Source: Plazaster borealis (Eukaryota > Echinodermata > Asteroidea > Forcipulatida > Labidiasteridae). Taken from it: a DNA stretch of 64,000 nt. Both the position numbers and the translations under genes were made by a program. Every line of letters begins with the position of its first letter. Positions within the stretch are counted from its first letter, which is position 1. The notes under the pieces are model-generated. The model did no database searches. It was not told the origin of the DNA and worked only from the letters and a program-made list of their open reading frames with translations. The DNA lies in assembly GCA_021014325.1 (NCBI GenBank), contig CM037461.1:10259501-10323500 (forward strand), given 5' to 3'. Of the stretch, positions 10,785 through 21,619 are shown one piece after another.

Positions 10785-12655
10785 TAGTCTTGGTCCAAGA
10801 CGTCACTATCTCATACTCGTGATAACTCAGTGATAACCCGACTGAGAGCGCGCTTTTCTTCTCGAATCCATCGCGTTTGAAAACCCGACAGAGGGCGCGC
10901 TTTTCTTCATGAATTCATCGCGTTTGATGACTGGCTGTAGTAACGTCTTGGATTCTGTTTTAGAGGGCGTGGCCAAGTTATGGTAATGAGGCATCAAGTC
11001 ATGTATTATTCATATCAGTGACTGAATGACAAGCGTGTAAAACCTGCAAGATGTGAAAGGTCATGAGGTCGTCGACACGAGCATGAAATTGTGTGTAGTG
11101 CATGCTGTGTTAATAAACATCGCATGAACTCTCGTTTTGATTGACCTCCATGGCTTCTTCATTGCATTATCAACGCATTTATTTAGCAAGTGATTCTCAA
11201 AATTATTCCAGCTAAATTATATGCTTGTAGTCGGTTAGGTTGATCGGTTGGTCATTGTTATTGGACGTTTGAATCTTACATTGTCAATTAAAAAAGGTTA
11301 TCTTTGCATCTGAAATACCATTTTACCATTCGACATGCCCTGAAAATAAACTATTGGCAATGAAACAATTTTTCCAGGCACTTGTTTACTTTGGGCCTAC
11401 ACCTACACGAATTATGACTTTTGTGTAGCAATAATTTTAATTTTCTGTAGCGGGATAATTTACTGCATCTTATATATTGTAGGTCTAATTCACTGATAGG
11501 TGTTCACAAAGAGATAAAAGGTGAACTCAAGACTGTGTTTGGATCATTACATGTATACTGTTCGTAAACACTCCAACATGCTACTTTCAACAGTATTTAT
11601 AAGTTGCTGCATATATAATGAGCGTTTCAAATACTGCGCGCCCCGGCATAGGCCCACATGCAGTTTCTCTATTGCAAGGTCAAAGTGCATAAAATGTAAT
11701 ACAATTTTACTCAAATGGTATAGCCAGCCTACTTACTGTGCAGTACGCACGTTGTGTGGAAATCTATGTCTGTTCAACAATGCGTTTCGTATAAAGGGCC
11801 GGGCTGTGTATATATAGTTATCACTATTAAAATTATTGGCAATAAAAACTTACTTGGTTAGAACATGGAGGTAGCAGCATTCGATAGCATTTTGAAAAAC
11901 ATTTCACTTCGAAGTGATGTGTATCGAAAAAGATATTAGTTTTTGTCCCCCAAAATTTAAATCTGAGAAAAGTTACTGCAAAAACGTTTCTCTGATTGTG
12001 TATTCCCAATTTAATACGGATTATTCTTCCTGCGTTGACATCCTGTCTCCGGATTTTCGGAGTTATCTCAAAAAACGCGACCACCTTTTGAAACGAATTT
12101 TTCACAGGTTAGTTTTATTGTATTATCCTCATTATTAAATCATTCCTGCACCGTTCCAGTGCACCTTCAACAAACAAGGACTAAGTTAAATATTATTATT
12201 ATAAACAAAAGGTAGCAATTTCAGAATAATCTAGAGAATTGTTAAGTCCAAAACTTAAGTAAACCCATCGTCAAGCTCTATTCAGAATGCATTTTATTCA
12301 CTTATAACATGGAGGTAGAAATAGACCTCCATGCTTATAATAATTCCTGGCGAGAAGCTCACTGCTCACCACAAACCATTCACAACAACGTTGCATAGCT
12401 GGCTAGTTGTTATAAACGCATGGCGATTCATGAATAATTCACGAAAAGGTGCAAACTCGATCGTTGATAGGCTTCCCCGGAAAGTCGGGGGGAAAACAAT
12501 GAAACACTTAAGCACCCTCATACAAGATACCCAAGACATTCGTGGAAGCTAAATCGAACCAAGGATAGTGACGCCCTCTGTTGTTGGAATTGATCCATTT
12601 CGATGCGTTGTTGGAATGGATCCATTTCGGTGCGAAGGTCTTGGAACCAAGACTA
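10785..12655. mobile_element. Putative DNA element with TAGTCTTGG(T)TCCAAG termini
   Basis: Left end TAGTCTTGGTCCAAGACG at 10785 and right end ACCAAGACTA ending at 12655 are inverted. GTCAGAA lies directly left (10778-10784) and again two bases right (12658-12664), a possible target duplication. A short relative with the same ends is at 35630-35878. No transposase is visible; the interior holds another dispersed repeat (11835-12080). Confidence 0.5.
11835..12080. repeat. Dispersed repeat, copy 1 (inverted relative at 38570-38830)
   Basis: Reverse complement of 38570-38830 aligns along the whole length: GCAATAAAAACTTACTTGG, ACATTTCACTT.GAAGT, AAATTTAAATCTGAGAAA, GATTGTGTATTCC, ACGGATTATTCTTCCTGC. 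Family unknown to me; no coding capacity. Confidence 0.8.
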
Positions 12656-12720
12656 CAGTCAGAACAGCACTGAGTCAGAAATTCATACGGACGGAGAAAT
12701 GCATCGCCCGTGACCAGCTG

Positions 12721-12960
12721 GGCCCAATTTCATAGAGCTGCTAAGCACAAAAATTTGCTTAGCATGAAATTTCTTCCTCGATAAAAACAGGATTACCAAC
12801 CAAATTTCCATGTGTTGCATATTGCTTGTTACTGGTATTCAGCTGTTGTTTGCTTATCCTGAAAATCACATGGAAATTTGATTGGTAATCCTGTTTTTAT
12901 CAAGGAAGAAATTTCATGCTAAGCAAATTTTTGTGCTTAGCAGCTCTATAAAATTGGGCC
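12721..12960. mobile_element. MITE with long terminal inverted repeats (GGCCCAATTT...AAATTGGGCC)
   Basis: About 80 bp of near-perfect inverted repeat at each end (GGCCCAATTTCATAGAGCTG, then GCACAAAAATTTGCTTAGCA, AAACAGGATTACCAA) around a short centre, giving a strong hairpin. A decayed half-copy is visible near 54890-54955. This terminal sequence is, to my knowledge, widespread in marine invertebrate genomes. Confidence 0.85.
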
Positions 12961-13311
12961 TTGCCATAGCTAACCACAGGCTACAGCTTACTACGACATG
13001 GACTGTTGCTAAGTGTGTTACTAAGGACGTTCTATACGTCAACGCATGGTAACGTAGTCTTTTGGCGACGTTCATTTTGTTTAACATAGTGCGATATCGC
13101 AACACGAATTACTGTCTGCAACACGAATTACTGGAGAAAAGATATCTGTCCCACACGAACATCTGGATCAAAACGAACTGCTTCGATCCAAATTTATAGA
13201 CTTGCCCAGTCCTTCTGAATCAGCCTCCCAAACAGTCAATGTAGCGCCCTCTACCACTGGCTAATACAAAAAACAGCGTCGCCAATCAAGACTAATACTA
13301 TAGTGACGCAG

Positions 13312-13477
13312 AATAGACCTTATGCATTGATGTCATCCAGCCGCCATCTTAGAGGTAAAACAATCGAAACGCACAGATTTATACGCGCGGCGCACAGGAT
13401 TGGCCAATCAACAACCTCCTTTTGACCGCTTGGTGAGGGCGCCCTACTGAAATGACATCATGTGCATAAGGTCTATT
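13312..13477. mobile_element. MITE with AATAGACCTTATGCA termini
   Basis: AATAGACCTTATGCAttgATGTCAT at the left and ATGACATcatgTGCATAAGGTCTATT at the right form an inverted repeat of about 27 bp with two mismatched positions. The 166-bp interior is GC-richer than its surroundings and has no ORF. Confidence 0.75.
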
Positions 13478-14767
13478 ATAGCCAATGTAGCCACTAATTC
13501 GGACACGGCCCCTCAATTCCGCTGACCAAATTAACGGCTACATTCAATTCTTAGCAAAACCATCAGAATTATTGGTGGATCGTAGCCGTACCCACTAATT
13601 TAGTTTTCAAAGGTTAACCACTTTGTATGTTGACCTTGAGTATCACAAAATGTACAACACTTCACTTGCCCAGGTTATTAATAAAAAAAATAAACATTTG
13701 GCCCTAAAACCCCTTTTTATGTGCTTGAGTGTCAATTGATTTGATTATCCTATGAGTAAATTTTCAAAACACTAACGGTACTATACTTTATTTTGTGCAA
13801 GGTGCCTGTACTTTTGGTAAAACTCACAGCGGTCACATCCGAAGGAAAGTAACTACACCCCCCCCCCCCTTGTCACTTATTTATAGCTTGCCAAAGTCAC
13901 GGGGGATTTTATCGCCACTGTTATATTTCGTCTCATGAGCCCCCCCCCCCTCCCCCGCCCTTTGACCCAACTTCTGTACTGTAATGTTATTTCACCATAA
14001 TGTGGACACACGTCGGGTAGAGCAGGTAGAGTAACTTCCAAATCCCTGTTTCCACTACCTTGCTAGGCCCTATACTAGATTGACCATTTCATATGGTGCA
14101 AATTTGCAGTGGGTACCTCTTGTTTATGAGCAGGGAAACACTGCTACAGTTTCGAGCATCCAAAACTCAGTCTACTCCTTTCCTCTTTCTTCATCATCCC
14201 TGAATATAAAGTAGACAAACAAATTAACCAATTATTCAAAATGTCATTTTCATGAGTACCCAGTATTAAATGTAATAATTTTCCATCCATTATAATTCCC
14301 CACTACAAACAAATTAACAGTAATGAATACATGCCTATTATCAGTAACATGACATTTTTACATATTTACTATTTAAGTAAAGATGGGTTGATCACATACC
14401 CATGGAAATACAATCATCCTATTCCATATTTAATTACACTTCTCTTTGGCAATATCACTGTATTTTTATTTTGTACATATACATCCTTTTCAATGTGTGG
14501 TACATCAGTACTTTTATAAAACACCAGTCTTTGCAAATATACAGTATAATTTGTGACACTTTAAAATGCACTAAACAATACAATTTTGTTTCTTAAGTAC
14601 AAGTAGTAGCTACACTGTATAAAACTTAAATTATACTTTACACAATTCACCCATACATAAAACACCCCACATTTACTGATAATGTATGTACATTATAATT
14701 AACATGTGTGTGAATTTCAAAACTTCGCATCGTGGAAATAAAATCTGATGAATAGCATTTTGTGATA

Positions 14768-17248
14768 TTAACACCATCTCTGAAAGATTTTTACAATTGT
14801 GATAGCTGTCAAAAACCTGTGCTGTCACAAATTATGACACCTTAGAACCACAACCCAAGAGACACATTTTCATGTAAATAAAATTACCATGGTATCACTG
14901 CAAACTTTACCCAAAACATGATTTCACACAAAAACTCCAATAAAATATCCAATCCTCTAAATATAATGAAGAAATACAATTAAACATTCCACATCATACA
15001 TAGGCCAGTATTATATCTATCAAATTAAGATGACTTTACTTACAGTTTATCCACATTGTTGATTTCGTGAGTAATTGCAGCATAGTGTACAGTAATTTCA
15101 ACTGGAAGACAACCTTGCATATCATCAAGACTATCCACATTCAGAACATCATACATCAGCTCTATTTTGATGTAATACTGCTCATCACCATCACTCATCA
15201 GTTCAAGTTGACCACTATCAAATAATACAAAATAATTAAAACTAAAGGTTAAAAAACTAATCAACAAACTACCACATGTGACCCATCAGCAAAAGTGGGT
15301 CTTCATGAAGTCAATACGGCTACTTTTGTGTAAAGGTCATCAAACATTAACTTTCCTCGATGAAAATCAATGAAAATTGTCAATAAATGTAGCCAATAAT
15401 GGCTGTTCACACAAGCATATTGTGCCATATATTATTCACCGAAAGGATCTAAATAAGTAGAACAAATAACAATAAACATGTCAAAAAAATCACTTACTCA
15501 GGCATTTCACAGAAACCAGTCACAACAACAATAGCCACTTCATCAGTCGCAGGTAGCTGTATAAATACAACAACATTTAACATTTTATAGAAATAGAACC
15601 AATATTTACAACCAAATCATTGTAAATGTCAATATCAAAAAGTATATAATCTACATATCTAAAAATGTTACAAAATCATTATAATGACAAATAAAACAGA
15701 AATTAAAAAAACATGTACAAAAACCCCCAACTAACAAACCATGACATAAAATTGTTCTTCCACTTAAATACCAACCTCTACAGTTGTCCTCTGTGTCGAA
15801 TTGAATGAAGTTCTTCCTCGGAACATCTTTCTTTCAATATTTTTGACCACAACAGTTGAATCTGTATCTGGCAGATCCTGCTCTGCATCTGCACCCCATA
15901 GGTTGACTTTTATTTTCTTGTATGATTCCTTGGTGTCCTGCAACTCAATTTCTCTACGTTTTGATTTAGGAGTACATTTCAAAGGTGAAACCTATAAAAC
16001 AAAATAAATTTTTGAACATTAAAATTCTTAATTACAAGCACATTTTCAATGAAATTTATAATTATTATAATACAAAATTAATTCAGGAAGGACATCCATA
16101 AATTACCTCAAGTCACCCTAAAAATATCATATCATCCAAAATATGTATTACATTTCTGTGCATTTACCGAAAACTTTTACATCCAACAAGTGAACACAGA
16201 ACCTTTGTACAAGCCATCATTCGAAGCCTGCTAAAAATCACAGACAGCTGAAAAGATAGCTCCACTTATTTGAAGGCTAAGTTAACAATCAAAATGCTGA
16301 TTGTAATTTTAGCATGCTGCTTTATCTAGCAATGGTTTATAATGACATGTCAAAATGTAAAAAATTGCCAGAACTTATTAAAAAATATGTATATATCACA
16401 TTTGGATTTTTCTTTTTAAATTAATAACACATTCATGTCAACTGTCAATTATTCACATGACACACATTATGAAGACTTTGTTAAACAACACTTTATTAAT
16501 TAATAAACACGTAAAAAACCTGGATAGATTAGCATACCTCCAAGATTTTCCCCATCACTGTCATTCTCTTTACATCAGTCAGTGACAGAGCCTCAGCCAC
16601 ACTCACATTTCGTGGGTTCAGGTAACTCTGCAACACACCCTCATCAGCAACAAATATCTCTGTTCGGTAAATCTGTGGATAATGACATTTTTTTTTAACC
16701 ATAACAACTATGATAACCTAAAATTAAAAATTCCAACTCCACAATATTGTTCTTTTTACACATTAAATATCAAGAACAGTACAAATTACTGTACATCTTC
16801 AACTTTGACAACATTCCACAGTTTTGCCTTTATTATACAAAACCATACACTAAAATAGCTCAGTTCAATGCATCATCATACAGTCATAGAACAATCATCG
16901 AGGCATATCTTATTTAATATCCCACGAGTCTGGAAAAAATGTCAGTCATTGTTAACCTCAGCAAAAATCAACACCTCCCTTTAAAAAAAAATTAATAGCC
17001 ACACTAAAAGTACTTACACGTGACTTGTGACTCAGTCTAATGAATGTTTCTTCATCCTTGTTAACCGTGCTGCAGCTTGTGGCCTGTAGACAAATGTCTT
17101 TCTTTAGCTGATCTTTCTGGCTGTCTAAATGTGTGTACATCTTCATTATTGCATTTGAGCCCTTCATAACAATATCAACACACCATGATCCTCCATGTTT
17201 GGCTGTCTCTGTCAGGACCTTAAATGTATACTTCCCTTCTTCGGCCAT
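14768..17248 (-). CDS. RPA-like OB-fold protein, six coding exons, 286 aa
   Basis: Exons (minus): 17248-17018, 16672-16538, 15991-15776, 15556-15498, 15214-15044, 14816-14768. They sum to 861 nt with stop, with compatible phases (0,0,0,2,2), no internal stop, and acceptors/donors such as tatag|, |GTAAGT and |GTATGC; one donor is the weaker GTTGGT. An acceptor (tatatttag) abuts the ATG at 17248, so a 5' UTR exon lies upstream. Exons 2-3 give the OB-fold pattern: VMGKILEVSP, then a basic strand, IKVNLWGADAE, VVVKNIERKMFRGRTSFNST. This matches single-strand-binding OB domains of the RPA1 type. Exon 1 (MAEEGKYTFK) and the acidic exon 5 are not recognised. The last exon is weakest. Whether it is a host gene or a transposon-borne RPA relative is open. 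Confidence 0.7.
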
Positions 17249-18120
17249 CTAAATATACAACAGAAAATACCAAATTGGATTTATAAAAATATGATTTCTT
17301 TAATAAAAACTATACTAGCAAGATTTTGAAATTTCAATCCCCTTCTTGGTTAACATCAAATTCTTTACATTATTGAAACTCTGCTTGATTGATCCTGTTC
17401 TTCCTATAGATAGTAAAACAAGATATGCTGCTTGGTTTCATGTAAACAGTACAGGAAAATTTCTTTTTTTTAAAAATAATGTTGAATAAAAATTATACAT
17501 GACATAACTCTCCAACAGTTCATCTGATTTCATTGAAACAAATGACCTTCCCAAAATGTGTTAAGTTTTAAACATGTTTATTTAAATTTTTTATATTTGT
17601 TTAATTTTACCATGGAGGAAGTATTTTAATTAGAAAAAAAAATTAGATTTTAGACCATAGAAGAATGGAAGAAAGAAATGACCTTCCCAAAATTTGTTAA
17701 GTTTTAAACATGTTGTTAATTTAATTGTTTTATATTTTTTTTAAAGTTTACTGAGAAAAAAAATTAGACCATAGAAGAATGGAAGGGGAAGAAAGAAATT
17801 CCAGAAATGACCACACACGCCGTCGCCCTGAACATTTTAAAGTCTAGCTCACATGTCACATTAAGCATGTATTGTTAGCACTAGCAGGTTGAACTTGGTT
17901 GAACTTGTTCTGGCATGTCTGTTGTCAGGTTGTGCTTTCTTTCTTTCATTTGTTTTAGCTTATTATTTAGCAATTTTTTATATTTTGATATAGTTTTTAC
18001 AACGGTCTATCATCACAGTCACCATAATACAGCGATAATAAGACTGTGTTATGTTATGTTAAATATGTCCAAAGAGACCCATAAATAAACAACAAAATTC
18101 CATGAGCTAATGACATGTTA

Positions 18121-18161
18121 CTCCTAGAACTATGAGGTTTGCTACGCTATAGTTCTAGGAG
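18121..18161. repeat. 41-bp hairpin flanked by 13-bp direct repeats
   Basis: CTCCTAGAACTAT and ATAGTTCTAGGAG form a perfect 13-bp stem around a 15-nt loop. TAATGACATGTTA lies directly on both sides (18108-18120 and 18162-18174), as if the hairpin had inserted with a target duplication. Confidence 0.8.
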
Positions 18162-18469
18162 TAATGACATGTTATCTATCCATCCATGTCTATTCATTCT
18201 TAATCATGTCAATGCGGACTCTCTGCATGGTTTAATTGGAGCATTTGTATGTTTCATTTCATGCTGAATTAAATCTGCTCACACGCAAACAATTCAAGAC
18301 CCGAATCATGAATATCTTTATATATTTGTTTCATCAAACATTTAAACACAAAACATACTCTACCTTCTCGAAAATATAACCGCAAATCCTATCAAAAATT
18401 CTATCACTAGCTCTGCTGGTCGCGTACTCTCTCTATCGAACGCGTAACGCGATTGCTACACTTACTTTT

Positions 18470-18495
18470 CTTCACAAACCCGCCAAAAAATATCT
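18470..18495 (-). promoter_or_regulatory. Possible promoter region of the OB-fold gene (E2F-like site)
   Basis: Read on the minus strand, TTTTTTGGCGGG occurs near 18480-18490, with ACGCGTTCG-type motifs near 18440, about 1.2 kb upstream of the first coding exon. E2F-like sites are usual at replication genes. Position of the transcription start is not visible; this is inference. Confidence 0.25.
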
Positions 18496-18934
18496 CAACA
18501 ATGAGGGCGCCTGTTATATAAAAAACATTATTACGTCCTTTTCTGATTGCTGTTTCGGACCGACAGGGCGGCTTCCCACATCAACAAAATGAAAAAGAAA
18601 TCCCTCCGTTTCCACCCCCTCCCCCTTAATTCTGTAAAAAAGACATTTAGAAAAATAAAATGAGGCAATCACATGTATATAGTATTTTAAAATCGAGCCA
18701 ACATGTACTGAGTACATACACAAAAATACTAAATTAATAAATACAAATTGGTAGGCCTAGTAAAAAACCGTAACCCCTAAACCATGCTCATTATTGTGTA
18801 TTATGATTGCTTAAGTCAAATACAATAAAATGTATCAAATTATAGTGTTCACGTTCAATAATGAAACATTACACCACTAGCCATGGGTAACTTTATTGTT
18901 CATAATTAGTTTAAAATTATATTCTATGATTTTA

Positions 18935-19010
18935 TAATAATAATAATAATAATAATAATGGCCATTTGTACCGCGCCATATCTGTCAACTTGACACTCCT
19001 GGCGCATGTT
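18935..19010 (-). mobile_element. SINE/LINE 3'-tail fragment with (ATT)n
   Basis: Reverse complement has a GCGC...GCGCGGTACAAATGGCC block followed by (ATT)n, resembling the 3' tail of the local SINEs. Only the tail remains. Confidence 0.45.
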
Positions 19011-20139
19011 ATGAGAAAAAGATGTTGTATAAAAACTACAATACAGTCTTGGCATAAAACAAAATATGCAAAAGAGTTATCCAAACAGAGTTAATCCAAA
19101 CAGTTGTCAAAAAGAAAAATTTATACAATATGAAACATCCATAATACCAAACTGGCATCATATTAATGCTCCTACCTTACCAGCAGAACTTCTCCACTAC
19201 TATATAGTACTAGTAATAGTATTATATAGTGCACTTCCCGATCCCCCTAAACTGACCCGCAAAAAGCAGGAGAGTGAGTAGGGGGCGGGGGGAAAAATAC
19301 ATGGCCCTATAGACTCTACAAGTCTCGCGCAATGGTTTATGACCATGAAAAATATATATGTTGTTGGGAATGTAATATTTAGTGATTAAAAAAAATGAAA
19401 CTAAAATCAATTCAACAATAAAACAAAGAAAACCCGACAATTAAACTTGACCTCAGCTTCCGGTTGCTCCAAAAAAATAAAAATTCTGTGCCCACCTCCG
19501 ATCACAAAACTTATGTAAACGCTTGTTTTGGATGCGCAATAATCGCCAGATGCTGCAAATGCAATGCGTAGACTTTTAGCAGTATATGGTTGTTGATGCG
19601 TCAGCGTCCTCTATAAACTGTGTCAAACGTTAATTTTACACCCGTGTGACCTTCGCGAATCCACGTAAGTGGTTTCTGAAAATTTAACATCAAATAAGCA
19701 TCCTTGTCCCAGAGTTTAGATTTTGGTTCAATAATAATTAACACATTATTTGTGTATTTATTATAAAAACTAAAACTGATTTTATAAACATGTAATGAGT
19801 ATTTTTGTCATTCAAATTTTATCATTAAATATAATTTAAAACAAAGATTTGATTTCAGAGAAAAACAAAGTTCTTCGTTTGACGTGTTTTCTCGTTCTGA
19901 TACGCGCGACACTTGCACACTCACATATCGAATGGCAGTGAACATGCGGTGTAGGAGGGAAGCAATTTAAAACCTACCACAGACCTTTATGTTGGCTGTA
20001 TTAACAAGCAGCTGTGACAATAATCCCAAAATTGCACTGCACATTAATAATTATGACATGATAAAACGCTAACTTTTGGGGTCCTTTCTTTATGGTTTTA
20101 TTGTATAAACTCTCTATCTACCAAGCAAACTATTGATCG

Positions 20140-21092
20140 CAAACATTATAATCGAGAAACCGCCCCCTCACGCCCCTGCAGCTGCAGTGTGTCGGACATT
20201 GCGCCGCAATTTATTCCTAACCGAAAGCGCACCACATAGTTACCGGTAGTGTATACACCCCCATTGGATTTGTGCATGACTAACAGATGTTATTCGTAGA
20301 TACCTTTAGGGTTTTCGTTAAAAGGCATTATATGTGTATAAGTTACATACCATCTTGTACCTTATCAAATTGTTTGTATAAAAAACACATTTTTTTTCAT
20401 CGTGACGTCATCAGGTGTCAAGTTACGGTAATTCAAGGCTTATACTTTAAAAAATCATATCTCCTGAACCACATGTCATAAAGTCGTAATGTTTGTGCTG
20501 TCTTGTAGCTTACAGCACTTTTGCTTTTTTTTAATGGATGACTTACTTTGACCTTTATTTCCAGTCCAAATTGGAAGCTCTAAAATTGAAAAAATCATAT
20601 CTTGTAGCTTACAGCAATTGTGACATTTGATTTAAATGGATAACCTCACTTTGACATTACTTCCGGTCCAAACAGGAAGTTCAAATATTTAACAAATCAT
20701 ATCTCCCGAACCACATGTCATACAATCGTAATGATTATGTTGTATTGTAGCTTGCAACACTTGCGACATTTAATTCAGAACTATGACCCTAATTTGACCT
20801 TTTTTCCGGTCTAAACAGGAAGCTCAAAACTTGACATAACCATATCTTCTGAACCACATATCATAAAATCGTAATGTTTGTGTTGTATTGTAGCTTGCAA
20901 CACTTGCGACTTTTTATTCAAATGATGACCTTACTTTGACCCTTTATTTCCGTTCTAAACAGAAAGCTCAAAACTTGAGATAATCATATCTCCTGAACCA
21001 TAAGGCCTAAATTCATAATTTCTGCAGTGCTTAAATCAAAGTAGAACAACACGGAACAGCTTTGTGTTTGTCCACAAACACTAGATCTCTAG
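20140..21092 (+). mobile_element. Non-autonomous repeat block A with Helitron-like 3' end
   Basis: Shares a head with block B (GTGACGTCATCAGGTGTCAA at about 20402 and 21953; TTTAGGGTTTTCGT in both) and ends in an 8-bp perfect hairpin GTGTTTGT-CC-ACAAACAC (21064-21081), 7 nt, then CTAG (21089-21092). Hairpin plus CTRR is the Helitron 3' signature. The middle is a tandem array of about 143-bp units (about 20440-21010). The 5' boundary is uncertain. Confidence 0.55.
20440..21010 (+). repeat. About 143-bp tandem repeat, 4 diverged units
   Basis: CATATCTcCTGAACCACAT recurs near 20455, 20698, 20841 and 20985, with a truncated unit near 20597. Each carries TTGACC..T.TTTCCgGTC.AAACaGGAAGCTC, the same inverted TTCC/GGAA arrangement as the 130-bp array to the right, but more decayed. 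Confidence 0.8.

Positions 21093-21152
<60 letters not shown>
21093..21152 (+). repeat. (TTA)n microsatellite
   Basis: About 18 uninterrupted TTA/ATT units directly after the CTAG end of block A, followed by CTTCTTTCTTTCCCT, which also occurs inside block B near 23365. Confidence 0.95.
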
Positions 21153-21153
<1 letters not shown>

Positions 21154-21619
21154 TTCTTTCTTTCCCTAAAACCCTATTGACTTAACCTGTGACTTTTCTG
21201 ACTGTCATATGTCTCTCTTAGAATTATCAGAAGTAGACAAATCATATACCATATTAAAGCTTATACCCTGACTTAGATTTTAGATGTAATTAGATTAACA
21301 TTCTTAATTAATTATTCATGTTACAGCGGTGTGAATATTTAATTAGCCAACTTTCCTTGCACCATATCTCTAGAAGTGTACATCCGATCCTCAAACTTTT
21401 TTCAGTTATGGACTCCTTTTAGATAGTATATGTCGATTGCGGCATTTTTTTACTGTGACGTCATCATGACATCATCTATTGGTGCGTTTTTATCTGTGCA
21501 CAAAAGACATGACAATAAAAAGTGCATAAAAGTGCACAAGTTTTGCTGGTAAAACACAATATTTTCAAAAAAGTTAAATGTTAGTTTCCTAAATTACATA
21601 AACTGTTTTGAAAAGTTAA

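Larger units (their letters stand above)
17260..20130. other. Intergenic region, largely unassigned
   Basis: AT-rich. Contains a duplicated GAATGGAAG...AGAAAGAAATGACC block near 17540-17810, the hairpin at 18121, a possible promoter near 18480 and the SINE tail at 18935. No convincing ORF. Confidence 0.6.

Noticed and set aside
20398..20420. CRE-type TGACGTCA as a host gene promoter
   Set aside because: It is part of the repeated head of blocks A and B, so not tied to a host gene here.
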